64,000 nucleotides of DNA from Pseudomonadales bacterium (GCA_023257655.1 JALRBQ010000014.1:1-64000), one strand, 5' to 3'; shown: positions 15,874 through 24,990, counted from the stretch's first letter. Notes: generated from the sequence alone by a model not told the origin. Translations and numbers: made by a program.

Positions 15874-17001
15874 CTAGATCACATTGGTTGTCCTGAGCGT
15901 CGTGATTTCAGCGTCGCTGTAACCCCAGTCTCGCAGGATTGCTTCGGAATGCTCGCCGACGAGCGCGGCACTGTGCTGGATCGATCCCTGCGTCCGGCTA
16001 AAACGGGGAGCTGGTGCCGGCTGGGTAATGCCATCAACTTCGACGAAGGTATTTCGTGCCACATTGTGGGGGTGGCGTGGCGCTTCCTCCAGATCGAGCA
16101 CCGGAGCAAAGCACACGTCAGAGCCCTCGATCACGCCGCACCATTCGTCGCGGGTCTTCGTCTTCACGATGGCGGCGAGTTTTTCGCGCAACTCGGGCCA
16201 GTTATGTTGTTCCTGCTGGGCGTCAAACTGGGGGTCGGAGATGTTGCAGTGCTGCAGCAGCAATGCATAGAACTGTGGTTCTATGGAGCCAAACGAAATA
16301 AATTTTCCATCTGCACACTCATAACAACCGTAATAGTGTGCGCCACCGTCGAGTTTGTTGCTGTGTCGCTTCGTGGTCCACAGATTCATCGCCATTAGTC
16401 CATAGAACGGGCTCAAAAGGCTGGCGGTGCCATCGGTCATCGCCGCGTCGACTACCTGACCCTTGCCGGAGGTCTGGCGCTCCAGCAAGGCAGCGAGTAT
16501 CCCGGTGAGCAGATACATCGCGCCGCCACCGAAGTCGCCGACGAGATTAAGCGGTGGTGCAGGTGGCCTGTCAGCGTACCCCATCGCGCCCAGCGCGCCA
16601 GCGATGGAAATGTAATTGATGTCGTGGCCTGCGGTATGGGCCAGAGGACCGGTCTGCCCCCAGCCTGTCATGCGTCCGAAAACGAGCCGAGGATTGCGTG
16701 CGTGACAGGCGTCCGGTCCAATACCCAGTCGTTCCATAACACCCGGGCGAAAACCTTCAAGGAGTACATCGGCTTTCTCGACGAGTCTGAAGAGGATTTC
16801 GATGGCTTGTGGAGATTTCAGGTCGAGTGCCAGGGAGCGTCGACCGCGATTGAGCACCTGAGCCCTGTTGCCCGTGCCCTTCAGGGCCAGACGATCGATG
16901 CGGATGACTTCGGCGCCCAGGTCGGACAACATCATTGCACAGAACGGACCCGGTCCAATGCCAGCCATCTCGATAACGCGAATACCAGTTAGTGGGCCCA
17001 C
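15874..17001 (-). CDS. CaiB/BaiF (family III) CoA-transferase or acyl-CoA racemase
   Basis: A 375-residue protein with GPLTGIRVIEMAGIGPGPF at the N terminus, DLGAEVIRID, the LNRGRRSLALDLK strand, GWGQTGPLAHTAGHDINYIS containing the catalytic-type Asp, and GGGAMYLLTGILAALL. These fit family III CoA-transferases, closest by eye to alpha-methylacyl-CoA racemase. The start is a GTG behind AGGAAAGGAAA; an ATG 24 codons upstream lacks family similarity. It is immediately followed by the degenerate-GGDEF gene. Probably acts on branched acyl-CoA; transferase and racemase cannot be told apart here. Confidence 0.9.
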   Translation of the reverse strand: MGPLTGIRVIEMAGIGPGPFCAMMLSDLGAEVIRIDRLALKGTGNRAQVLNRGRRSLALDLKSPQAIEILFRLVEKADVLLEGFRPGVMERLGIGPDACHARNPRLVFGRMTGWGQTGPLAHTAGHDINYISIAGALGAMGYADRPPAPPLNLVGDFGGGAMYLLTGILAALLERQTSGKGQVVDAAMTDGTASLLSPFYGLMAMNLWTTKRHSNKLDGGAHYYGCYECADGKFISFGSIEPQFYALLLQHCNISDPQFDAQQEQHNWPELREKLAAIVKTKTRDEWCGVIEGSDVCFAPVLDLEEAPRHPHNVARNTFVEVDGITQPAPAPRFSRTQGSIQHSAALVGEHSEAILRDWGYSDAEITTLRTTNVI

Positions 17002-17188
17002 GGTGGTTTCCTTTCCTGTAATGCGTAGTGCGGATAATAGGTTATCGGTTGAATGATTGAAAACCCGCGGCATGAAAGAAATGAAAAATTAACCGTGAAG
17101 GGGGGGGCTTCCTTTACCGGTTTCACTTTTGCAATGGATGGATTATCCTCGGATCATTTACGGTCTCGCCTGTCGCTGGAATCAATTC

Positions 17189-17956
17189 ATGGATTTAAAT
17201 AACAAAACGGCGTTCATCACGGGTGCCGCGTCCGGTTTGGGCTTGGCAACAGCCCAGAATTTTGTCGCCGCCGGTGCCAATGTCATGATGTACGATCTCA
17301 ACGCCGAATTGCTTGAGCAGTCGGCCAGCAGCCTTGGCCCGCAGGCGCACTGGAGTGCAGGCGATGTCGCGGACGAGGCGGCAGTCAGCAAGGCCGTGGC
17401 CATGGCAAAAGAGCGTTTCGGAACTCTGCACGTGAATGTCAACTCGGCCGGAATCGGCGGCGCGGCACGCACGGTGGGCAAGAATGGACCGATGCCGCTG
17501 GCCAAGTTTGAGCACATCGTGCGCGTTAACTTGATCGGCACCTTCAATGTGCTGCGGCTGTGCGCGGAGGTGATGCAAACCAATCAGCCGACGACACCTG
17601 ATGGTGAGCGAGGCGTCATTATCAACGTGGCCTCCATCGCCGCCTTTGATGGACAGACCGGGCAGGCTGGTTATGCGGCCTCCAAGGGGGGGATCGTCGC
17701 CATGACCTTGCCGATCGCCCGTGATCTTGCGCCGCGTGGCATACGCGTTATGACGATCGCGCCCGGCGTATTCGAAACGCCTCTGCTGGCAGCTGCGCCG
17801 GATGAGGTGCGCGACCCGCTCATCGCGATCACCCAGTTTCCCAAGCGACTGGGCAATCCCGAAGAATTCGCCAGGCTCGCGGCACATATCGTGAATTCCA
17901 ATTATCTCAATGGCGAAACGATTCGCCTCGATGCCGGCATCCGCATGCCTGCGTAG
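17189..17956 (+). CDS. SDR dehydrogenase, 3-hydroxyacyl-CoA dehydrogenase type-2-like
   Basis: A 255-residue short-chain dehydrogenase. The Rossmann motif TGAASGLG is at 11-18, D36 suits NAD over NADP, NSAG is near 85-88, the catalytic Ser is about 149 and Y162-x3-K166 sits in GYAASKGG. The N terminus MDLNNKTAFITGAASGLGLA and the RDLAPRGIRVMTIAPGVFETPL block match the HSD17B10 / type-2 3-hydroxyacyl-CoA dehydrogenase group. It is 50 bases upstream of a thiolase and acyl-CoA dehydrogenase on the same strand, which supports an acyl-CoA oxidation role. Confidence 0.9.
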   Translation: MDLNNKTAFITGAASGLGLATAQNFVAAGANVMMYDLNAELLEQSASSLGPQAHWSAGDVADEAAVSKAVAMAKERFGTLHVNVNSAGIGGAARTVGKNGPMPLAKFEHIVRVNLIGTFNVLRLCAEVMQTNQPTTPDGERGVIINVASIAAFDGQTGQAGYAASKGGIVAMTLPIARDLAPRGIRVMTIAPGVFETPLLAAAPDEVRDPLIAITQFPKRLGNPEEFARLAAHIVNSNYLNGETIRLDAGIRMPA

Positions 17957-18006
17957 TGGTCAATCTTAAACATTCAGCATAACCAGGCCTTCAGGGGGAG
18001 AGACGA

Positions 18007-19194
18007 ATGGCTGATGCATACATTGTAGGTGCAGTACGAACCGCAACCGGCAGAAAGAATGGTCGACTCAGTCGCATTCATCCGGTTGATCTGGGCGCGA
18101 TCGTCGTCGATGAACTGGTCGATCGCACCGGCATTCCCACAGACGCGGTAGACGACGTCATCTTCGGAGTCGTCATGCAGATTGGCGCGCAGGCGAGCAA
18201 TCTCGGGCGTAATGTCTCCATGTCCTCGAAACTCGATCTCGCCGTGCCGGGCACCACAGTGGATCGGCAGTGCGGGTCTTCCTTGCAGGCGATTCAGTTC
18301 GGAGCCCAGGCCGTCATGTCAGGCACCCAGGATGTGATCATCTCCGGGGGTGTTGAAGCGATGAGTAAGGTCGAAATTGGCTCCAATGTTCGCGATGGTC
18401 TCGCCAATGGCCGCGGCATTCCCAAGGGAGAGCGTCTGGAACTGCAATATCCGGGCATCCAGTTCAGTCAGTTCGACGGCGCTGAATTGCTGGCAGAAAA
18501 ATACGGAATCACGCGCGAGGAACTCGATGCCTTCGGTCTGCTAAGTCATCAACGTGCCACAGCCGCCACCCGCAATGGCTATTTCAAGCGAGAGATCGTG
18601 GCGGTCAATATCGAACTCGAGGATGGCTCGAAAGATATGCACCTGCTCGATGAGGGTATACGGCCCAATGCGACACTGGAAGGTATGCAGGGACTCAATT
18701 CACTGCGCGAGGGCGGGGTAATCACTGCTGGCACCGCCAGCCAGATCAGCGACGGCGCGGCGGCAATCATGATTGCAAACGAGTCCGCCGTGGCAAAGTA
18801 CAAACTGCCCGTGCGTGCCAAGATACATTCGCTCGCCGTCGTTGGTTCAGATCCGGTCATCATGCTTGAGGGGCCGATTCCGGCGACGCAGAAAGTGCTG
18901 GAGAAGGCAGGGCTCACTATTGATGACATCGATCTGTATGAGGTCAATGAGGCGTTCGGGTCTGTTCCGCTGGCCTGGGCCAAAGCATTGAAAGCCGATC
19001 CCGAAAAACTAAATGTCAACGGCGGTGCCCAGGCACTTGGACACCCGTTGGGAGGCACAGGAGCAAAACTCATGACTACCCTGGTGCATGAGCTCGAACG
19101 ACGTGGTGGTCGTTACGGACTGATCGCGATCTGCGAAGGTGGTGGCACTGCCAACGCCATGATTATTGAGCGCATGAATGCTGTGACCGCCTGA
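18007..19194 (+). CDS. Acetyl-CoA C-acyltransferase (thiolase)
   Basis: A 395-residue thiolase. The nucleophilic Cys is about residue 89 in VDRQCGSSLQAIQ. NEAFGSVPLAW is the central motif, the catalytic His lies in GGAQALGHPLGGTGAK, and the second Cys in ICEGGGTANAM takes the place of the usual C-x-G-G-G. ATG is preceded by GGGGGAGA. It lies in a same-strand set with an SDR dehydrogenase upstream and an acyl-CoA dehydrogenase 28 bases downstream, together covering dehydrogenation, hydroxyacyl oxidation and cleavage. Degradative use is inferred from this context. Confidence 0.93.
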   Translation: MADAYIVGAVRTATGRKNGRLSRIHPVDLGAIVVDELVDRTGIPTDAVDDVIFGVVMQIGAQASNLGRNVSMSSKLDLAVPGTTVDRQCGSSLQAIQFGAQAVMSGTQDVIISGGVEAMSKVEIGSNVRDGLANGRGIPKGERLELQYPGIQFSQFDGAELLAEKYGITREELDAFGLLSHQRATAATRNGYFKREIVAVNIELEDGSKDMHLLDEGIRPNATLEGMQGLNSLREGGVITAGTASQISDGAAAIMIANESAVAKYKLPVRAKIHSLAVVGSDPVIMLEGPIPATQKVLEKAGLTIDDIDLYEVNEAFGSVPLAWAKALKADPEKLNVNGGAQALGHPLGGTGAKLMTTLVHELERRGGRYGLIAICEGGGTANAMIIERMNAVTA

Positions 19195-19222
19195 AGCTGT
19201 CAACCACTACCCGGAATCGCCG

Positions 19223-20374
19223 ATGTTTGAGAATCATGTCAGCCCCTGGATGAATGAAGAATTGCACATCATGCGGGATGCGGTGCGCAAGTTTCTCGCC
19301 AGAGAATTCGTACCGAACCTGCCGCGGTGGGAGAAACAGGGATTTATCGATCGTGAGGCCTGGTACAAGGCCGGTGAGGCGGGCATCCTGTGTGCTTCCA
19401 TTCCCGAGCAGTACGGCGGCGGGGGTGGCAATTTCCGGCATGAGATGGTCCTTGTCGAAGAGATGGCCTATGCCCGAATGGGCGGTTTCGGTAATGGTGT
19501 CCACTCCGGGATTGTCGCTCATTACATCAATTCCTACGGCACAGAAGCCCAGAAGCAGAAGTGGTTGCCCAAGATGGCGACTGGAGACCTGGTTTCCGCC
19601 ATCGCGATGACTGAACCCGGAACGGGATCGGATCTGCAATCGGTAGCAACTACCGCATTGCGTGACGAAGATTTTTACCGTCTCAATGGACAGAAGACTT
19701 TCCTCACCAATGGTCAAACGGCGAATCTCATCTGCGTCGTGGCAAAAACCGATCCGACAGAATCTGCCAAGGGCATCTCCCTGATCATGGTCGAGACCGA
19801 TGGGGCAGAGGGTTTCAGTCGTGGCCGCAACCTGGAAAAGCTCGGCATGAAGTCGCAGGACACCTCCGAAGTGTTTTTCGACAACGTTGCCGTTCCCACG
19901 GACAATTTGTTAGGTTCTGCGGAAGGCAAGGGGTTTGTCCAGTTGATGCAGCAATTACCCCAGGAACGGCTGATAATTGCAGCTGGTGCCTGTGCCGCGA
20001 TGGAAACAGCACTCAGACTCACCGCTGACTATGTGAAAGAGCGCAAGGCATTCGGCAAACGCATACTCGATTTCCAGAACACGCAGTTCAAGCTTGCGGA
20101 GCGCTATACCGAGGCGCGATTGGCGCGAATCTTTGTCGATGACTGTGCAATGCGACTCGCTGAGGGCAGGCTGGATGAGACCACTGCCGCAATGGCGAAA
20201 TGGTGGACGACCCAGAAGCAATGCGAAATTGTTGATGAGTGTCTGCAATTCTTCGGGGGCTACGGCTACATGCTGGAATATCCGATCGCGCGCATGTATG
20301 CCGACAGCCGAATCCAGAAGATCTACGGCGGCACCAATGAAATCATGAAGATGCTGATCGCTCGCGAGATCTAA
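19223..20374 (+). CDS. Acyl-CoA dehydrogenase
   Basis: A 383-residue FAD enzyme that introduces the alpha-beta double bond in acyl-CoA. It carries IAMTEPGTGSDLQSV (FAD/acyl-CoA binding), the KLGMKSQDTSEVFFDN strand, YVKERKAFGKRILDFQNTQ and QFFGGYGYMLEYPIARMYAD. The C terminus reads IYGGTNEIMK, with Gly where medium-chain enzymes carry their catalytic Glu; this is the pattern of the long-chain/isovaleryl group, whose base lies elsewhere. It is the last gene of the SDR-thiolase-dehydrogenase set and converges with the next minus-strand gene (8-base gap). Confidence 0.93.
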   Translation: MFENHVSPWMNEELHIMRDAVRKFLAREFVPNLPRWEKQGFIDREAWYKAGEAGILCASIPEQYGGGGGNFRHEMVLVEEMAYARMGGFGNGVHSGIVAHYINSYGTEAQKQKWLPKMATGDLVSAIAMTEPGTGSDLQSVATTALRDEDFYRLNGQKTFLTNGQTANLICVVAKTDPTESAKGISLIMVETDGAEGFSRGRNLEKLGMKSQDTSEVFFDNVAVPTDNLLGSAEGKGFVQLMQQLPQERLIIAAGACAAMETALRLTADYVKERKAFGKRILDFQNTQFKLAERYTEARLARIFVDDCAMRLAEGRLDETTAAMAKWWTTQKQCEIVDECLQFFGGYGYMLEYPIARMYADSRIQKIYGGTNEIMKMLIAREI

Positions 20375-20382
20375 CGAACCAT

Positions 20383-20997
20383 TTAGTTGAGCGAATAACC
20401 CTGCTGGTGGGCCCATTCCGGCAGTTTCACACAGCGGAAACCACTCTGATTGGACAGCGGCTGAGAGGCATGGACTGTCGTGCCGCCTTGCACAGCGCTG
20501 TCCACCACATCGCCGCTGGCCTGTGCGAACTCGGTTTGGCGCTGGCTCGAGAGTTCCATCCCCTTCCACGCACAAAAGGCCATCGCATCGTCATAGCTGA
20601 TGATCTGCAGCGCGTGGGGGTCGAGGTCGGGATTGTTGGCATCGTTGGCATCGCGCAGGCTGAAGAGCTGATGTCCTGCAAACTGATGGGGCAGCGCCGA
20701 GGAATCGGCCATGGCGTGCGCAGCCGCGAGCGTGCCGGCATAGCCGGTCGCGGCGACAAACGCCTCATAACCAGACTTGCTGACGACAGATTTGTCGATC
20801 CAGAAGCCTGCCATTTGGTAATCCTGATCCGCGTCGCGGTCAGTGAATTCATCTTTGCTGGTAGCCGTGAAGTTGCCGCCATCTATCCACACCATGTTGG
20901 GGGGAGCGGGTTGCAACTCAATAAAAACGTATCGGTCGACTGCAGCTATTAAAAGTATTATTAAGAGACTCACCAGATGTTGCTTGGTATTAGTCAT
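20383..20997 (-). CDS. Membrane-anchored small SUMF1 / FGE-like domain protein
   Basis: A 204-residue protein with one N-terminal hydrophobic segment (VSLLIILLIAAV) and a compact formylglycine-generating-enzyme-type sulfatase-modifying-factor domain: MVWIDGGNF, the FWIDKSVVSKSGYEAFV block, ISYDDAMAFCAWKGMELSS and a terminal SGFRCVK. The central part present in catalytic FGEs, including the paired copper-binding cysteines, is absent. It is therefore probably a binding or structural relative, not a sulfatase activator. The start is the ATG 13 bases after AGGAG; the upstream GTG contains that Shine-Dalgarno itself. Confidence 0.72.
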   Translation of the reverse strand: MTNTKQHLVSLLIILLIAAVDRYVFIELQPAPPNMVWIDGGNFTATSKDEFTDRDADQDYQMAGFWIDKSVVSKSGYEAFVAATGYAGTLAAAHAMADSSALPHQFAGHQLFSLRDANDANNPDLDPHALQIISYDDAMAFCAWKGMELSSQRQTEFAQASGDVVDSAVQGGTTVHASQPLSNQSGFRCVKLPEWAHQQGYSLN

Positions 20998-21274
20998 TGC
21001 TACTCGTAATTCTCCTGGGCTCACTTCGCGGCTATCCTGCCGAATAGGTCATCGGAGCACGGGGGCGATATTAACAGGATTTCAACGCACTGAAACTGTG
21101 TTTATTCACAGTAGAATGAGTTCACCTCCGCGAGGCTCGATGCAACTCGGAAGGCGGCGAATTCCCGGTAAACTCCTCGGAAAACGGGGTGAGGTGGCTT
21201 CGGGTCCCTACATTTGCCATGGCATAATGCCGGCACATTCGGCGGCAAATACCACAGTTTATCGGGGGTAAACC
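20998..21274. other. Divergent intergenic region
   Basis: 277 bases between two divergent starts, so it must hold two promoters. I could not place convincing -35/-10 pairs. GGGGG directly precedes the ATG at 21275. Confidence 0.4.
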
Positions 21275-22300
21275 ATGAAGCTCGTGAGAATCAAGCTAGT
21301 GTGCGGGTTGCTCTGCTCGCTGTCGTCAGCGCAATTGCTGGCTGCTGAAACCGTTTACATCAGTCCGCGAACCGAATTCGGTGCCCCGGATCTGCAGGGC
21401 ACCTGGTCCATTGCGACCCAGACGAATCTGGAACGGGCGGCCCGTTTCAATGGCCAACTGACGATCACCGCGGAAGAGGCCCTGCGCATCGAAATGATGT
21501 TTCAGGCGGTATTCGCTTCTGACGCACCCAGTGATCCGAATCGGGAAGCTCCGGAGGCCGGCGAAAATGTCGGCGGCTACAACACCTTCTGGATGGATCC
21601 TGGTGACCGGCTCGCACTCGTCAATGGCGAGATTCGCACGTCGATACTGGTCGATCCCGCCGACGGACAATTGCCGTACAGCGAACAGGGTCGGGCCAAC
21701 CTGGCGGCGGCCATGCGTTCGCGCCAATCCTATGATGGACCGGAAGTGCGACCACTCGGCGAACGCTGCGTCGTGGGCTTCGGGTCTTCCGGCGGGCCGC
21801 CCAAGTTACCGGTTCTGTACAACAACAATACCCAGATAGTGCAAACACCGGATTACGTCGTCCTGCTCGCAGAGATGAATCACGATGCCCGAATCGTGCG
21901 GTTGAACGCAGACTACCCACAATCCTCCTTCAATCCCTGGCTCGGCGATTCCATCGGCCACTATGAGGACAATACGCTGATCGTGGAGACCACGAATTTC
22001 CACCCACAGCAGAGCATGCGATCTTCACTGGATCATCGCTTCTTCGCCTCGCCCCGCATGAAAGTGACTGAGCGCTTCACACGGATAAGCGATGATGTCA
22101 TCCATTACCAGTTCACCGTGGAAGATCCGGAAAACTACACCCAGCCCTGGAGTGGGGAATTACCGATGAATAAAACGGATGAACAGGTATACGAATATGC
22201 CTGCCATGAGGGCAACTATGCCTTGCCAGGCATTCTGGCAGGCGCGCGGCGGGCGGAGTTTGAGGGCATCGAGTACGCGCCTACCGACCCTGGTCAGTAA
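21275..22300 (+). CDS. Exported conserved protein of unknown function
   Basis: A 341-residue protein with a Sec signal (LVCGLLCSLSSAQLLAAE). I do not recognise a named domain. Regular strand-like blocks follow, including NTFWMDPGDRLALVNGEIRTS, CVVGFGSSGGPP, DYVVLLAEMNHDARIVRLN, NPWLGDSIGHYEDNTLIVET and a C-terminal YEYACHEGNYALPGILAGAR. The alternating hydrophobic pattern suggests a beta-rich periplasmic fold. The ATG is preceded by a GGGGG run. It stands alone between divergent and convergent neighbours, so context gives no function. Confidence 0.75.
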   Translation: MKLVRIKLVCGLLCSLSSAQLLAAETVYISPRTEFGAPDLQGTWSIATQTNLERAARFNGQLTITAEEALRIEMMFQAVFASDAPSDPNREAPEAGENVGGYNTFWMDPGDRLALVNGEIRTSILVDPADGQLPYSEQGRANLAAAMRSRQSYDGPEVRPLGERCVVGFGSSGGPPKLPVLYNNNTQIVQTPDYVVLLAEMNHDARIVRLNADYPQSSFNPWLGDSIGHYEDNTLIVETTNFHPQQSMRSSLDHRFFASPRMKVTERFTRISDDVIHYQFTVEDPENYTQPWSGELPMNKTDEQVYEYACHEGNYALPGILAGARRAEFEGIEYAPTDPGQ

Positions 22301-22315
22301 GCCGTGGAGCTGGCG

Positions 22316-22762
22316 TCAATCGCTCAGGGTAGCATCGAGCTCGCTGTAGCTGGTCTGGGTGCGAATGTCACGAAGCACCCGGTCGGCATTCGAACCATAG
22401 GTCGATTGTAAATAAAACTGATAATCGTCGATCGGTTCATAGCGTACGAAATTGCGCAGTAGTGGATCGGGAAGCTCCGCCGGTAAATTTCGCGTCGACG
22501 TGTAATAGTTGAAGACGTCGGCGTCGGCCTCCAGCAACAACTCCAGGCTCGATTCCCGCAGATCCATGACGATGCGTTTCTCCTCGAGCTCATACTGCAG
22601 CACAGCTGCCGCGAAGGCGACGACGAACAATAGCAAGCCCCAGATCACAAGACTGGACTTGCGCGGTTTTTTCGCGACTTGATGGGCGGCATTCGCCTTG
22701 GCGCGCTGTATTCCCTGCATGGCCGCTTGTACAGATTGATGCAGTTCCTTATCGTCACTCAT
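22316..22762 (-). CDS. Single-pass membrane protein of unknown function
   Basis: A 148-residue protein: a charged N terminus rich in Lys/Ala/Gln (about 1-38), one transmembrane segment (SSLVIWGLLLFVVAFAAAVL), then a roughly 90-residue presumably periplasmic tail with ADADVFNYYTSTRNLPAELPDPLLR. No domain recognised. It starts 33 bases after the stop of the low-complexity gene at 22796 on the same strand, suggesting a two-gene unit. Confidence 0.65.
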   Translation of the reverse strand: MSDDKELHQSVQAAMQGIQRAKANAAHQVAKKPRKSSLVIWGLLLFVVAFAAAVLQYELEEKRIVMDLRESSLELLLEADADVFNYYTSTRNLPAELPDPLLRNFVRYEPIDDYQFYLQSTYGSNADRVLRDIRTQTSYSELDATLSD

Positions 22763-22795
22763 TCTGCGTATTCCTCAAGATGCTGCGCAATGGCA

Positions 22796-23656
22796 TCAGT
22801 GATTGCAGCGCCTGAAGGCGTGACCATTGCCCGGATGCACGCAACCGGTACTCGATGGACGGGTAGTCGCTGCCTGGGAACCACTCACCGCACCCGGAGT
22901 CTGTCCGGTATTGGTCGGTGTCACGACAGTGGTCGTGCCGGTCCCCGCGGTTGTCGGTGCCGTAATGGTGGTGGAACCACTGGTTGTCCCGCCGCCTGCG
23001 GTAGAAGTCTGCGCCAGTGTGCCCGATCCGGAAGTCGCCGCACCACTGGTACCGGAGTTGCCGGGAGAGGTGCCGGAAGAAGTGCCGGGAGAAGTGCCTG
23101 CACCGGGATTCGTAGGACCGCCGCCTGCGCTCGGATTGGCAGGCTGGGTGCCGCTGGACCCGGGATTACCGGGATTAGTTGGCGAACCTGAATTGCCCGG
23201 GATGTTCGAGTTTGGATTGACCAGATCCGCATCATCCAGCAGCGGAATGACCATCAGCCGTGAGGGTGCCCACCAGGCCCAGGAGCTGGATGGCATGATC
23301 TCGGAAAAATTCCTGAGGGACTTGGCACTCTCTGCATCGGATGAGGAGATGACCAGGTAAGGACGCCGGATTCCGCCCTGGAATTGCTGAATAGTCTTGT
23401 CACTATGAGCCATCAAGAGCTGAAATTTGCCGTATCGCAGCGCGTCTTCGAAGATGCCCGGCGAGATATCGGGCGGAATGGAGCCGGGGGTGGATCGTGA
23501 GAAATTCAACAACGAGCGATCGCCGCGTGCGACAGCCAGTTCAGCACGCTCTCCGGCGCTGCGGCCCGACGCATCATTTCGGGAGATACCACGGCGGCGG
23601 AAGCCTCGCGCGTTATCGGGCGCCACTTCTGGCACGAAATCACCAACGAGTATCAT
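22796..23656 (-). CDS. Protein with Pro/Gly/Ser/Thr-rich low-complexity C-terminal half
   Basis: A 286-residue reading frame. Residues about 60-150 look like ordinary folded sequence (PYLVISSSDAESAKSLRNF, WAWWAPSRLMVIPLLDDAD). The rest, to about 270, is repetitive N/P/G/S/T linker, as in extracellular or surface proteins. The ATG has GGGAG 8 bases upstream and lies only 24 bases from the divergent receiver gene. The N-terminal 50 residues are arginine-rich and less convincing. Near 22800-22930 another minus frame looks more protein-like and ends at the next gene, so a frameshift is possible. No function assigned. Confidence 0.5.
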   Translation of the reverse strand: MILVGDFVPEVAPDNARGFRRRGISRNDASGRSAGERAELAVARGDRSLLNFSRSTPGSIPPDISPGIFEDALRYGKFQLLMAHSDKTIQQFQGGIRRPYLVISSSDAESAKSLRNFSEIMPSSSWAWWAPSRLMVIPLLDDADLVNPNSNIPGNSGSPTNPGNPGSSGTQPANPSAGGGPTNPGAGTSPGTSSGTSPGNSGTSGAATSGSGTLAQTSTAGGGTTSGSTTITAPTTAGTGTTTVVTPTNTGQTPGAVSGSQAATTRPSSTGCVHPGNGHAFRRCNH

Positions 23657-23680
23657 GCACAAACTCCCGATGTGGGGCGC

Positions 23681-24163
23681 ATGGATAATTCGGATGCACT
23701 CGCCATCGAATCCCAACATGGCATTCTGCTGGTTGGCGATGCCGACGCATTCTCCGACGGCTTCCGGCGTGAGTTGCAAAATGCGTGGTACCAGATCTAT
23801 GAGGCACACACACCGGACGAGGCCAGGGACCAGCTCACCTCTCATGATTCAATCCAGTTCGTGATAGTGGATATTGCCGCTACCCTCGATGAGCCACAGG
23901 TGCTTGCCTATGTTAACGACTACCGCATAGCATTGGCGTGGTCACGCTTACCGGCGCTGCTTCTCTATCCTGACGCCAAACCCGAACTCGAAGACAAGCT
24001 GCGGGAGGCGGGCGCTACCTCGCGTTTCTTGCCGAAATCAACCGAGGTCAACCTGATCGTCCGCGCCGTCAGTTATGCCCTCAATCGGCATCTGGATTTC
24101 CGCTGGGAGTCCGAACCCGATGTGATCGAGGCGGATCTCGAAGACGGCCCGGACGCGCCGTAG
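23681..24163 (+). CDS. Receiver (REC) domain protein
   Basis: A 160-residue stand-alone response-regulator receiver. Seen are the acidic pair in ILLVGDADAFSD, the phosphoacceptor-position Asp in QFVIVDIAATLDE, LPALLLYPDA, and the conserved Lys in RFLPKSTEVNLIVRAV, followed by a short acidic tail with no DNA-binding domain. The same frame is open upstream to 23501 with protein-like sequence but has no good start except a GTG at 23672. It would overlap the divergent minus-strand gene if longer. Confidence 0.75.
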   Translation: MDNSDALAIESQHGILLVGDADAFSDGFRRELQNAWYQIYEAHTPDEARDQLTSHDSIQFVIVDIAATLDEPQVLAYVNDYRIALAWSRLPALLLYPDAKPELEDKLREAGATSRFLPKSTEVNLIVRAVSYALNRHLDFRWESEPDVIEADLEDGPDAP

Positions 24164-24318
24164 CAGCAGCCACCCGCGCTGGGTCTTACTGCTCCGGGAC
24201 TGTACGGGGTTCTGGACAAACCCGGACGGCAGGGATACCTTCTGTAACACCTCGCTATCCACCGACAGGCTGGCATGAGCTGGCATCGTCGCCAATTCAG
24301 AAGAAAAAGGAGAACCCC

Positions 24319-24966
24319 ATGAAGCTGAAGACCTGCATGAAAACCCTGTTACTCGCACCACTCTTCGTCGCCACCACAGGTGCGCTGGCACAGCAGAGTG
24401 ACCAGAGCTACGCCACCTACATCACTGAAGAACAGTGGCAGATGGTGAATGAATTACCCGGTGTCGATCGTCAGATCGTGAGTCGCGATATTGGTCGCCT
24501 CAATCTGTCTGTTGGCATAATCCACCGTGGCGCGGTAAGTGCCGACTCTGCGGCGAATGCCAATACTCCGCCAGCGGCGAATCCCTGCGGCGTCACCAGC
24601 ACGAACCGCAGCAGCGGTGCGCGCGGCATCATGCACCTGCATCAGACTGAGACCTACATCATCGTCTCCGGTTCCGGCACTCTGGTTACCGGCGGCACCA
24701 TCATGAATGGCAGTGCATCGGAGCCTGACAGCAATGTCACCCTGGTGTTGAACGGGCCTTCCTGCAGCGGCATGATCGTCGGTGACTGGGTCGCGAAGCA
24801 TGTGAAAGAAGGTGACGTGATCATCATCCCGGAAGGCACGCCCCACGGCTGGCTGGAAGTGCCGGTGCACGTCGACTACATGAGTGTGCGCCCGGACTAT
24901 GACCGCGTTCTCGCTCCCTACGTCAACCCGGCGCTGGGTTCGGATTTCAAGGTAAAGACCGAGTAA
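24319..24966 (+). CDS. Secreted cupin-domain protein
   Basis: A 215-residue protein with a Sec signal cut likely after GALA (MKTLLLAPLFVATTGALA). A cupin barrel follows: motif 1 in IMHLHQTETYIIVSGSG, with His-x-His and a following Glu as metal ligands, and motif 2 in IIPEGTPHGWLEV with its His. Two cysteines (NPCGV and PSCSG) could form a disulfide. GGAGAA precedes the ATG. A strong hairpin terminator follows 25 bases after the stop. The substrate is unknown. Confidence 0.83.
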   Translation: MKLKTCMKTLLLAPLFVATTGALAQQSDQSYATYITEEQWQMVNELPGVDRQIVSRDIGRLNLSVGIIHRGAVSADSAANANTPPAANPCGVTSTNRSSGARGIMHLHQTETYIIVSGSGTLVTGGTIMNGSASEPDSNVTLVLNGPSCSGMIVGDWVAKHVKEGDVIIIPEGTPHGWLEVPVHVDYMSVRPDYDRVLAPYVNPALGSDFKVKTE

Positions 24967-24990
24967 GGACTTTACGCCAGTCACAAAAAA

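Noticed and set aside
22827..23360. Plus-strand frame rich in Pro/Val/Glu opposite the low-complexity gene
   Set aside because: It is the mirror of the minus-strand Gly/Thr/Pro linker, has no ribosome site and no domain; the minus frame has ordinary folded sequence next to the linker.
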